DNA of 64,000 bases, taken from positions 1,244,519 through 1,308,518 of the forward strand of contig BCJU01000003.1 in the NCBI GenBank assembly GCA_001600355.1, in the 5' to 3' direction. Source of the DNA: Meira nashicola. Lineage: Eukaryota; Basidiomycota; Exobasidiomycetes; Exobasidiales; Brachybasidiaceae. The translations under genes were made by a program, and so were the position numbers. Below the pieces are notes generated by a model. The model made no database searches and was not told the DNA's origin. It was given only the letters and a program-made list of their open reading frames with translations. Shown in pieces: positions 21,970 through 30,291 of the stretch; the first letter of the stretch is position 1, and each line of letters begins with the position of its first letter.

Positions 21970-22007
<38 letters not shown>
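21970..22007. repeat. (TG)19 microsatellite
   Basis: An uninterrupted TG dinucleotide run of 38 nt, the longest simple repeat in the window. Confidence 0.97.
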
Positions 22008-22008
<1 letters not shown>

Positions 22009-22298
22009 ACCTTTGGAGTTTTTTGACGCGTTTATTATAAATTTATGTACTTGGCTCGCGTTAAAGTGTTGTTGTCGTGTTAATTAAATCTTCTAGACCT
22101 CTCCCTCCTTTTTTCTCATTTCAACTCCTGGGAGAGGTACATAGATAGGATGCTTATGCATGGATACTTCAAGCTATAAGAGGCAGGGATGGAATCTTGA
22201 CAATCAGAAGGAACTTTGTCAGTATTTGTATCAAGCAAAAGTGCATATACGTTACAACTCATTACCCGAACGGTTTCATCTATATAGTGACAGCCTAG

Positions 22299-22300
<2 letters not shown>

Positions 22301-22329
<29 letters not shown>

Positions 22330-22332
22330 TGT
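22301..22332. repeat. (ATGT)8 microsatellite
   Basis: Eight uninterrupted ATGT units in the intergenic region upstream of the FAS1 gene. Confidence 0.97.
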
Positions 22333-22871
22333 ACATAAGCAGGCCGAACAGAACACAACGTAAAGGGGTGGCGCCGCCACTGTTCATGACAGAATTGTTT
22401 GGTTTCAAAGTGCAAGTCTCAAAACTCGATGTTGTTGCTCGAAAGCGTCTCATCATGCCTAAATGTTAAGCTCAAGGGGTTCTAGTCCGCTCTTATTTAC
22501 GCTATGACCGCATATAGAGGTGCATACATAGGCTGGTTCTCCATCAATAATCTTCTCGATTATTTATAGACAATGTTGGATTGCTTGGACTTTTGCTTTG
22601 CATTAGGTTATGCAATCAATGAGCTATTTCTGGAACCTGGTTTCGTACTGTTTAAAATCTTAGATCCGCTCATTTATTTCTTTATCGCGGCGCCGTTCCT
22701 ATTTCGATGGAGAAAGGATATGAAAGAGCATTCTTTTTAGAACTTTTACGGATCCTAACCTTTTGATCCGTACGCCCTCATTTGATTCATTTTTATCGAT
22801 ATTACTTTAAGAGTATGGTTGTTTAATCTTTTTCATTTACTACATCATCATCAACATCAACAATAATCACA

Positions 22872-24305
22872 ATGATTCGATCTCGTTATAGGATCAAAAT
22901 ACTATTATTATTTTTCCTGTGCATAACTACTGTCTTCCAAGTTGTATCATCGCAAGAAACAGGACGAAAAAAGACACTCGTATATCAAAGAAGGCAAAGT
23001 TCAACAAGTATATCCAATGATGAATTGATGAATGCTTTAAAGCAAGCCAATTTAACAAAGCTGGCCACCTTGTTCGAGCAGAATTCTGCTGTAGTTCAAC
23101 AAATTAACGCTACACCCGGTCGTAAAACCTTGCTGGCACCAATCGATTCCGCTCTACCTTTTCAATCTTGGGCAAACGTTCCGGAAGCATTACTTTATCA
23201 TTTCTTAAATGGAACAGTTCCAATTGATAGATTAGAACGTCTTCCTGAACATACAGTTTTGCATTCCGCTTTAACTTCTCAGGATGCGGTCAATTTTCCG
23301 GGTGGAAATGGACAAGCAGTCGCGTTGAGTACAGGTACAAAAGGCTATCCGGAATTGAGCAATTATATGCCACAAATAAACGAAGCTCAAAATGTAGATT
23401 CTTTCGTTGCTACACAAGGTAATGTTCAAAGCTTTACCGCAGGTTCTCTTACCATCTTACCAATCAAAGGACACTTAACCGTACCTGGTAATCTTAGCTT
23501 TACAGTAGCCAAAATTGCAAATAATGAAAGATTTGCCGAAATTCTTTCTTCGCTACCAAATAATATAAACGATGCTCGTGGTTCGACAATCTTTGTTCCT
23601 AGCGAAAATGCAATCAAAACCTTTCTCTCTCAACATTCTGGACTTTCACAACAAACTTTACAAGCAATTGCACAAAATCATGCTATAATCAATCGTGTTG
23701 CTTATTCACCTTTGCTTACTTCTCAAGGAAGTCTGATCACGGCTGGCGGACAAGATTTGCGCATTCAACAAAAGAACAATTCAGATGAAACGATTTCTTT
23801 GCAAGTCAATGTTGGAAATGCATCTGCACAAATCACACAAACAGACATCATGTACAAGAATGGAGTGGTGCATTTGATCGATTCAGTATTATTTGATACT
23901 ACTGTTGATTACACTAGAGCCAATCAAGCAGCTGAATCTGCCAAAGCTAGCGCTAATTCTTACATCTCAGGACCGATATCCGAACAAAATGCAGCTTCAA
24001 GTCAAGGAAATTCAGTTCCACCTTCACCTGCCGGATCTGCTTCGCCATTAGCTTCTAATTCTACTCAAACAAATACCTTTGATGCAACTTCTGGCGGAAC
24101 GAATCCGGGAGCAATCGCAGGTGCTATAGGTGTAGGAAGTACGGCTTCTGGATCTTCTTCTGCACCTTCCCCTTCAAGCTCAAATTCATCAAACTCTTCT
24201 TCTTCTTCTTCCAAGAGCGATTCTGCGGCTATTACCGTATCGGTTCCAACTACATATGCAATTGTTCTTGTTACAGTTGCAACGTTTGCTTCTTTCTATG
24301 CTTGA
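22872..24305 (+). CDS. Secreted fasciclin (two FAS1 domains) protein, probably GPI-anchored
   Basis: 477 residues from an ATG in a good AACA/ATCACA context. A signal peptide (KILLLFFLCITTVFQVVSS) is followed by two FAS1-type modules (about 45-205 and 205-345). The first has TLLAPIDSALPFQSW and EALLYHFLNGTVP, the second STIFVPSENAIKTFL, LQAIAQNHAIINRVAYS and NGVVHLIDSVLFD. The last 130 residues are Ser/Asn/Gly-rich, then end in a hydrophobic stretch (YAIVLVTVATFASFYA) suggesting a GPI signal. Several N-x-S/T sites are present. FAS1 proteins of fungi are wall or surface adhesion proteins; no ligand can be named. Single exon, divergent from the DUF429 gene. Confidence 0.85.
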   Translation: MIRSRYRIKILLLFFLCITTVFQVVSSQETGRKKTLVYQRRQSSTSISNDELMNALKQANLTKLATLFEQNSAVVQQINATPGRKTLLAPIDSALPFQSWANVPEALLYHFLNGTVPIDRLERLPEHTVLHSALTSQDAVNFPGGNGQAVALSTGTKGYPELSNYMPQINEAQNVDSFVATQGNVQSFTAGSLTILPIKGHLTVPGNLSFTVAKIANNERFAEILSSLPNNINDARGSTIFVPSENAIKTFLSQHSGLSQQTLQAIAQNHAIINRVAYSPLLTSQGSLITAGGQDLRIQQKNNSDETISLQVNVGNASAQITQTDIMYKNGVVHLIDSVLFDTTVDYTRANQAAESAKASANSYISGPISEQNAASSQGNSVPPSPAGSASPLASNSTQTNTFDATSGGTNPGAIAGAIGVGSTASGSSSAPSPSSSNSSNSSSSSSKSDSAAITVSVPTTYAIVLVTVATFASFYA

Positions 24306-24526
24306 TAATGCCAAACGTTTAAAAACGACGGACTTTTTCTCCCCACCCTTCGCCTATCAGCCAATTTGTATCATATCATTCATTCACTCTCTCTCCTCTT
24401 CATAGATTACACTTCTCATACGGCCTGCTTGACGCTGAGGCACACTCTGCGCACGGGTAAAATGTACGTTATATTGAAAGATATCCACTGTTCCTTTAAT
24501 CTTGTTGGATTACAACAAAAAGACCT

Positions 24527-25207
24527 TTAAAGCGTAAGATTGTATTCGTAATCGCTTTCCGTACTTTGTGAGATCCATAGAGAAACAGTGGAAAGCATGA
24601 TAAGTGCATTTTGCGCCTGAATAAAAAAGAGAAACAATGTCAATGAGTGAAAAGCTATAAATTGAAGTACACAATCCATCTTACATACCACATTGGCAAA
24701 ACCATAATATTCGTAACCTTCGGGTAATTGAGCGATGATGTATTTGATTGTTAGGACAGTGACCGATCCTGCTAGTCCACCAGCCAATAAAGCAAATCCG
24801 ACGAACAAAAATAACCTTGCCCGCCATTGAATTGGATCACCGCCACTTCCGAAACCTCCCATTGCACCTAAACCACCTGCTTCTGCAAGAATAGATTTAT
24901 CGATCAAATTGACAACGATCATACCTAAAGTTGCCAATAATCCAGGTAACCAATCAGCAAAAGACATCTTTACTGCAGGTTCAACCCAAGGTGGAATTCT
25001 TGTTGGATCATCTGCATCTACAGGTCTTTTTGATCTTACTGAAGATAATAGTAAAGCATCAAAAAATATCCACCATCCTAAAGAGAATAAAGCACCGCTC
25101 AAATAAATTCCAAACGATCTTTTGTTACTTCTAACCCATCTTGGTAGTGGCGGTAGCGGTAAAAGGCAAACCCTTCTAGGATCGTAAGAATGACGTGGGA
25201 GTGACAT
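24527..25207 (-). CDS. VPS68: Vps68 (TMEM50/UPF0220 family), two exons
   Basis: Exon 1 is 25207-24689 and exon 2 is 24616-24527, with a 72-nt intron (24688-24617, donor GTATGTAAG, acceptor TTCAG). The 202-residue product joins as GFANV|AQNALIML. The ATG at 25207 (MSLPRHSY) is used; the frame upstream starts with GTG. Four membrane segments are visible: GIYLSGALFSLGWWIFFDALLL, WLPGLLATLGMIVVNLID, ARLFLFVGFALLAGGLAGSV and ALIMLSTVSLWI. The C-terminus (SDYEYNLTL) matches yeast Vps68 (YSYSLTL). In yeast Vps68 works with Vps55 in late endosome to vacuole transport. An insert of about 20 residues (KRPVDADDPTRIPPWVEP) follows the first helix. Divergent from an uncharacterised gene only 204 bp away. 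Confidence 0.92.
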   Translation of the reverse strand: MSLPRHSYDPRRVCLLPLPPLPRWVRSNKRSFGIYLSGALFSLGWWIFFDALLLSSVRSKRPVDADDPTRIPPWVEPAVKMSFADWLPGLLATLGMIVVNLIDKSILAEAGGLGAMGGFGSGGDPIQWRARLFLFVGFALLAGGLAGSVTVLTIKYIIAQLPEGYEYYGFANVVCKMDCVLQFIAFHSLTLFLFFIQAQNALIMLSTVSLWISQSTESDYEYNLTL

Positions 25208-25411
25208 TATGTGAGTTAGGTGAATGTGGTAGAGAGAGAGAAAGAGAAAGATAAAGTGGATGGAGGTCCAATGCGGGACAAGCTGCACCGTGCGACGCCG
25301 CGTGCGTGTGTACCTTAAATGAAGCTCACGCCCTAGGTGGCTAATTGTTGTATTCTACATACAATCTTCTTATTTCTTTCTGTCACCCTTCCCTGATCAC
25401 TAATGTAGATT
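25208..25411. promoter_or_regulatory. Compact bidirectional promoter region
   Basis: Only 204 bp separate the VPS68 ATG (minus strand) from the ATG at 25412 (plus strand). The middle is GC-rich around GCGACGCCGCGTGCGTG, flanked by purine- and pyrimidine-rich tracts. Assigned from gene arrangement. Confidence 0.45.
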
Positions 25412-26232
25412 ATGACATCACCCATCTTTGCAGGTTCGCCAAATACGGTAAAATTCGAACATTTGACACCTTCAGCTAGCACATCAAGGGTTAGCATAAG
25501 TGTACCTGCAGCAGATTTGAGCGGATCTACAACGCCTAGACCTTCAATAGGAACAGGTGAAAATGTAATCCTCCAACAAAATGGCGAATCAAGTTCGAAT
25601 GGAAGAAGCAAGAGTCTTATTTCACAAAAGCCAAAATCTCTCTTTGATCCTTCACATTTACCTTCTATCTATGGAAGAATTCAAAGAATATCAAATTTGA
25701 TCATTCAAGCAAGTGAAGATACGAATTCACTTTGTGTAAAAGATGGAGCTGAAATTGCATCTACTTCAAATCAAACATTAGAAAATGATCAATTCAATAC
25801 ACTTATCCCAGAAACAATTTCAGGTCCAACACCTAATATTGCTTTGGGTGCAACGACGGATGATGATGTGAACAGTGGATATGAGACAGCTTTATCAATG
25901 AGTATAGGTCAAGAAGATCGAGGTAGAAATGCACAACCGACTGCTTTGGCTAAATCGATTGTCTCGGATAGTGTTGCTCTAAGGCAGGCATTCGTACAAG
26001 CACAAAGAGCTATAGATACATTTGAAGGTGGAGATATGGATATTGAAGAGCAGGAACATCTTATATCCCTTTTAGAACAGTATAGCGAAGAACAAAAGTG
26101 AGTTGAAATAACCCAAACGTACCTATTCTGTACAACTAACATTATTTTCTCTTCAGACAAATACGACTTTCTTTTATCAGCACATCATTAGATCGAAGCC
26201 AAGATGGAGATAGCAGAATGATTGATGCCTGA
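25412..26232 (+). CDS. Uncharacterised protein with C-terminal coiled coil, two exons
   Basis: Exon 1 is 25412-26097, exon 2 is 26157-26232. The 59-nt intron has a GTGAGT donor, a CTAAC branch site and CTTCAG acceptor; joining gives EEQ|KQIRLSFISTS and a 253-residue protein. The first 75 residues are Ser/Thr/Pro-rich and disordered, then a helical segment (LPSIYGRIQRISNLIIQAS, about 84-102), a disordered acidic centre, and a C-terminal helical segment (about 185-240: ALRQAFVQAQRAIDTF... EEQEHLISLLEQYSEEQKQ). I do not recognise the family. The pattern of two separated amphipathic helices with a final coiled coil is also seen in small Mediator or kinetochore subunits, but that is only a resemblance. 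It shares a short promoter region with VPS68. Confidence 0.7.
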
Positions 26233-26318
26233 AGTTGATTGTACTATGTATAACAGATGACATTATGAATGTAGAACAGTTTATGTAACAAGAAAAGATT
26301 GATCTATAGGAAAAATAT

Positions 26319-29171
26319 TCAAAGCTTGAGAAGTGTCATAATTCCAAAGCCTACCAATCCAACAACCATTGTTGCCAATACACTTGCTAGCAATCCGACT
26401 CGCAAGAAATCCTTGACAGTAACGTAACGTTTTCCCGTTGCATCTTCTTGTGCTGAAGCGGCCATATTGGGAAAGCCAGAAACGGGTAAGCCCATAGCAG
26501 CAGATGCTGTCAAAGTGGTTGCCATGATCAATAAACGTGGATGAGGTTGTGCTAAGCTATCTCCAACTTGAGCAGCGATTGGAACGAGTAAGACTGCAGC
26601 AATCGTATGAGAAATAAAAGTTGCAACGACTAGACTGATACTTAAGAGACTGAGTAAAACTTGCCAAATTGGCATACCTTTGACTAAATCTTGAATTAAT
26701 TCATCCAAACTTGCCAATAATCCACTCGAAGTTACAGCCTTACCCAAAGCAATACCACCCATGGCTAAGAACACAATCGTCCACAAGAAGTTGTTAAAGT
26801 CTTCCTTGGTCAAAATACCCGTTCCGAAGAATAAGATCATTGGTACGATTGCAATCACACCCATATCTCCTAAGATGTACTCGAAATTGCGTTCCAAACA
26901 CCACAAAGCAATCGTTCCCAAAGCTACAGCGGAGATGAAGTATTGAATGCCAGTAAATCGATCATGTCTTTCTGGCATCTTTTTGATCACCGTTCCTCTT
27001 CCGCTACCATAAGACCACATAAGTAAGATCCAAATCACAATTAAACTGATACCACTAACGGGTATCGTGATGGCGAACCATTGTAGCCATCCAAGCGGTT
27101 CGTCCATGTATTGAAGAGCGATCAAGTTTTGAGGAGAAGCAATGGGAGATGTTTGACCACCAATATTTGAAGCCAAAGCGATACCCATAATCAAAGCAGA
27201 TGCGTAAGGTGAACGAGAAGGTAAATTTCTCAAAATCGGTTGAATGAGAGAATACATCAAAACTGGAGCAGCCACGTTGGAGATCCACATTGAAGCAAAA
27301 CAAGCAACTCCCATATGTGCCAATAAAACAATTGAAGGTCTTGTACCGGCATAGCGCAAAACTTTTTGTGCAAGAATTTTATCGATGCTATACTTTGAAA
27401 GAGCGGCTGCAAGGGTAAAACCACCAAGCAGTAAAACCATATTGGGTTGGAACATCTGTGAGAAGATCCATTTTGTTGTTTCACTAGCACTCATCCTTCT
27501 ATCTTCAATATCATCCGTTCGAGCGACCTGTAAGACCACAACCAAAAATGGCACCAAGAGCGATGTAACAAAAAGTGGAATCACTTCTGTGGCCCACAAA
27601 ATTGTACAAAAGATCAACATCGCCAAACAATTTTGCTCTTCAACACGGCTAAAGAAGCGTAGTCCAGGTGCTTTGAGTAAAAGCACAAGCAATGTGAATG
27701 CAGTCAATAACTGAAGTGTACTAATGCCCAACCAGGCTGGTAAAGTTACCGCTCCAAAAGGTGTACGAATTCGTGTCGGTTTTGCCTTTTCTCCGTCTTG
27801 CGTTGCTTGCATTACCGTTTGTTCCAAAGTTGCTCCTTGTGCTCTACGTTCGATACCAATCATCTCTCGCCAAACTGTATTTCGCTGCCAAACCACTTGT
27901 TCACGTAATAAAGTCTTTAATTGAGCAGTTGCTTGCTGAATATCACCGTTTGTGACAACTTTTGCAAAGTATTCCGTCAATTCTTGAATGTTTTCTTCAA
28001 GTCGAGCGCGGGTCTCAGATTGGAAAGGGTATTGAAGATTGATCACTTCAGCAAAGTATCTTTCTTTCAAATTGCTCTTAAGGATTTTGTCATACTTTTT
28101 CAAGATCTTCTTGAAACCTGTTTCGTTAAGAGAGACAAATTGCTTCAATTCACTCATATCGACAAAAAGATCAGAAATGCGCTTTTTATACGTGATACGC
28201 ATATCGATTGCCCAGTCATTTTCTGCTGTCCAGATACTCAAAGTCTTGTCACCAAAATTGCTACTAGCACCTGCTTCGCTTTCGGCTGATCGGCCAATCT
28301 CGGAAGTATTGTTTGCAACGGGAAGCCCACCGGAAGAAATCAAGCCTAAAGTTTTGCGTTCTGATGGTTTTCTCTTAAACATTGAAGTCCATTTGCGCGC
28401 TGGAGTAGTGTGATATGCAGAATTGGAGCTTCTTCTTGCTCGTGGTCCTTCTTCATCCAAAAATGATTGACTAAGCCGTCTCGAACGAGAGGGAGTGGTA
28501 GTAGCTGATGTTTCGAAGTTCTGGCTGCTACTTGGATCATTGCTAGTATTTGCGACCTCAGTCTCTACAAGATCATTGACTGCCTTGCTACTTCGTCTAC
28601 GTGGCATTTTGGGTTTAGTGGAAGAATGCCAGCCATGTAAATCGCTATGTTGTCGACTTGCCTCATTATAACGCAAGGGATCGGTGAAGAGATCGGATAC
28701 GCTACCTTTTCGCGTTCTCGTATTTTGCGTTCCTCGATAGGTGGTAGGAGCCGATTCGTTAACATCATCGCCACCTTCTGCTTCACTCATTCCATCTTCA
28801 TCAGAATATTCGTCATCCAAATCAAATACGTCATCACTTTCGGCTCTGTGTAAATCTTCGCGTAATTTATCAAGTGATTTTTGAAGATCTGCTTCCTTCA
28901 TCCCATAAAAGCCTACAATCCTTCGTAATTCTTTATCAAGCATTGGCACAAAGATTGCATCAGCAGTAGACATACTTGAAGTCAAAAGAGCAGCAGATTC
29001 ATGTTCGATATCATCATCGTGAGCAGCACCACTAGCAGAATCAGCAAGTGCATCACCACTGGTTTGATCTTGTTCCAATTGATAAATTATCTTTTTCAGA
29101 TTGGAATAATTGATATATTTATCCGACCAATCAGGAACAGAATTGAATTGAAGTGAATGTGAGAACTTCAT
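26319..29171 (-). CDS. PHO91: SPX-domain phosphate transporter (Pho87/Pho90/Pho91 type)
   Basis: 950 residues from the ATG at 29171 (MKFSHSLQFNSVPDWSDKYINYSNLKK), the classic start of an SPX domain; an upstream TTG was rejected. The SPX part spans about 1-395 but is interrupted by a 180-residue disordered acidic/serine insert. It resumes with KRISDLFVDMSELKQFVSLNETGFKKILKKYDK, which carries basic residues that bind inositol pyrophosphates in this family. The rest is a DASS/SLC13-type carrier (about 470-950) with some 12 membrane segments, including WATEVIPLFVTSLLVP, ASNIGGQTSPIASPQN and GLPVSGFPNMAAS. It would import phosphate, or export it from the vacuole if Pho91-like; which paralogue it is cannot be decided. 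Divergent from TEN1. Confidence 0.9.
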   Translation of the reverse strand: MKFSHSLQFNSVPDWSDKYINYSNLKKIIYQLEQDQTSGDALADSASGAAHDDDIEHESAALLTSSMSTADAIFVPMLDKELRRIVGFYGMKEADLQKSLDKLREDLHRAESDDVFDLDDEYSDEDGMSEAEGGDDVNESAPTTYRGTQNTRTRKGSVSDLFTDPLRYNEASRQHSDLHGWHSSTKPKMPRRRSSKAVNDLVETEVANTSNDPSSSQNFETSATTTPSRSRRLSQSFLDEEGPRARRSSNSAYHTTPARKWTSMFKRKPSERKTLGLISSGGLPVANNTSEIGRSAESEAGASSNFGDKTLSIWTAENDWAIDMRITYKKRISDLFVDMSELKQFVSLNETGFKKILKKYDKILKSNLKERYFAEVINLQYPFQSETRARLEENIQELTEYFAKVVTNGDIQQATAQLKTLLREQVVWQRNTVWREMIGIERRAQGATLEQTVMQATQDGEKAKPTRIRTPFGAVTLPAWLGISTLQLLTAFTLLVLLLKAPGLRFFSRVEEQNCLAMLIFCTILWATEVIPLFVTSLLVPFLVVVLQVARTDDIEDRRMSASETTKWIFSQMFQPNMVLLLGGFTLAAALSKYSIDKILAQKVLRYAGTRPSIVLLAHMGVACFASMWISNVAAPVLMYSLIQPILRNLPSRSPYASALIMGIALASNIGGQTSPIASPQNLIALQYMDEPLGWLQWFAITIPVSGISLIVIWILLMWSYGSGRGTVIKKMPERHDRFTGIQYFISAVALGTIALWCLERNFEYILGDMGVIAIVPMILFFGTGILTKEDFNNFLWTIVFLAMGGIALGKAVTSSGLLASLDELIQDLVKGMPIWQVLLSLLSISLVVATFISHTIAAVLLVPIAAQVGDSLAQPHPRLLIMATTLTASAAMGLPVSGFPNMAASAQEDATGKRYVTVKDFLRVGLLASVLATMVVGLVGFGIMTLLKL

Positions 29172-29719
29172 CTTGTCTTCAATCTCCTTCAAAGAATGTT
29201 GTTGAACTTTGGATTTGGATAAATGCTGAAGAGCGATACTCTCCGTTTCGTTCTCAATCTTATTATACGCCAGATTGAAGTACTTTTGCCATCCAATTTA
29301 TGAGACTTTCTAGTTGATGGCTCCGTCTCTATGTCTTTAATGATGAAGGATGTGGTTGTAATTTATTGCTACACAATTTCTTTCAGGGGAAATTGTCGCA
29401 ATCGAAGATATGGTAAAAGTTAAAGCTTATCATATTCTTTTTAATAAATATTAGTAGGAGACCGACTAAAAACCCTTTTTTTGGCTTCTGCACGGTCTAC
29501 TAAAATTTAGCTTCTGTTACAGGTACAAACGCGTCTAAAACGCACACACAAGACTAAGGAACAAGCCCCTTCCTCCTGAAGACGCTCTGTAAGACGCAAC
29601 AGAAGTCATGCATGTTGTCAATTCTGTAATTCTTTTGTTACTCCTAAAAGTTGTTCTGAGCAAGAATTAAGACTCTGTCCTTCTCTGCATCGATTTCGTC
29701 TTTTGAGATCAATCATGTC
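29172..29719. other. Divergent intergenic region between PHO transporter and TEN1
   Basis: 548 bp containing both promoters and the TEN1 leader. Apart from the short uORF at 29715 I see no gene or clear regulatory motif. Confidence 0.45.
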
Positions 29720-29723
29720 ATGA
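29715..29723 (+). other. Two-codon uORF overlapping the TEN1 start
   Basis: An ATG at 29715 is followed by one sense codon and TGA at 29721. That TGA overlaps the TEN1 ATG (29720-29722) in an ATGA arrangement. Both ATGs have a purine at -3. This is visible in sequence; an effect on translation is inferred and depends on where transcription starts. Confidence 0.5.
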
Positions 29724-30176
29724 CATCAAGACCAGATGCTGCCACTCTAATGCCAATTGGCGATGCAAGTACAGCATTTAATGGATATAAAGTTCGTACG
29801 GCGGGCATGTAAGTTGATTGAATAAATGAAAGTGGATAAAATAAAAAAGTGATTGACTGACCTAACAATCTACGTCGCGAATAGGATAGTCGAATATGAT
29901 CACAAAACCGCTATAGCTTTACTTCAATCTGGTCAAGATACGATCAAGGTAGATGTCTCGCTCGTCCTAGATGACGTTGAAAGTGCCAATCTAGTAAGAA
30001 CAGGCCATGACGTATTTGTGATAGGGTCGATTGAATGCATTTCAGAGCAAAAGGAAGGTATCAAGTTAAATTGTATTCAAATTTTCGATTGCAATGGATT
30101 GGACCTTAATCAGTGGGAGCAAGCAGCAAGAAAGATGTCCCAATTGATTTATCAAAGAGCCACAGGCAAAGGTTGA
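29720..30176 (+). CDS. TEN1: Ten1, small OB-fold subunit of the telomeric CST complex, two exons
   Basis: Exon 1 is 29720-29808, exon 2 is 29885-30176. The 76-nt intron has GTAAGT, a CCTAAC branch site and ATAG acceptor; the spliced reading is GYKVRTAG-M-IVEYDHKTAIALL, 126 residues, close to the 123 of human TEN1. The order of features matches TEN1: a short N-terminal leader with PIG, then the OB-fold strands (VRTAGMIVEYD, TAIALLQSG, TIKVDVSLVLDD, GHDVFVIGSIE, IKLNCIQIFDCNGLDL) and a final helix (NQWEQAARKMSQLIYQ). TEN1 binds Stn1 and helps cap telomeres and control C-strand fill-in. The family is short and diverges fast, so genes like this are often missed. I judge the call good on pattern but it needs a profile search. 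Confidence 0.8.
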
Positions 30177-30291
30177 TAATTTTAAGCAACACTAATTTGG
30201 CAAGAAACAAGATGTCATTATCACGAGAATAGAAATGCTACAGTAAAAAGGGAATGATGAGGTAAATGTTCATGTGTAATCAGGTTCGTCC

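Larger units (their letters stand above)
21736..22871. other. Divergent intergenic region with microsatellites
   Basis: 1136 bp between DUF429 and the FAS1 gene. It holds a long GT microsatellite and an ATGT array (listed separately). The side near 22872 has an A/C-rich leader with ATCATCAACATCAAC. Open frames through the repeats are artefacts. Confidence 0.5.

Noticed and set aside
21970..22007. Telomere-like TG repeat
   Set aside because: It is a pure dinucleotide run flanked by genes on both sides, not a telomeric repeat array.
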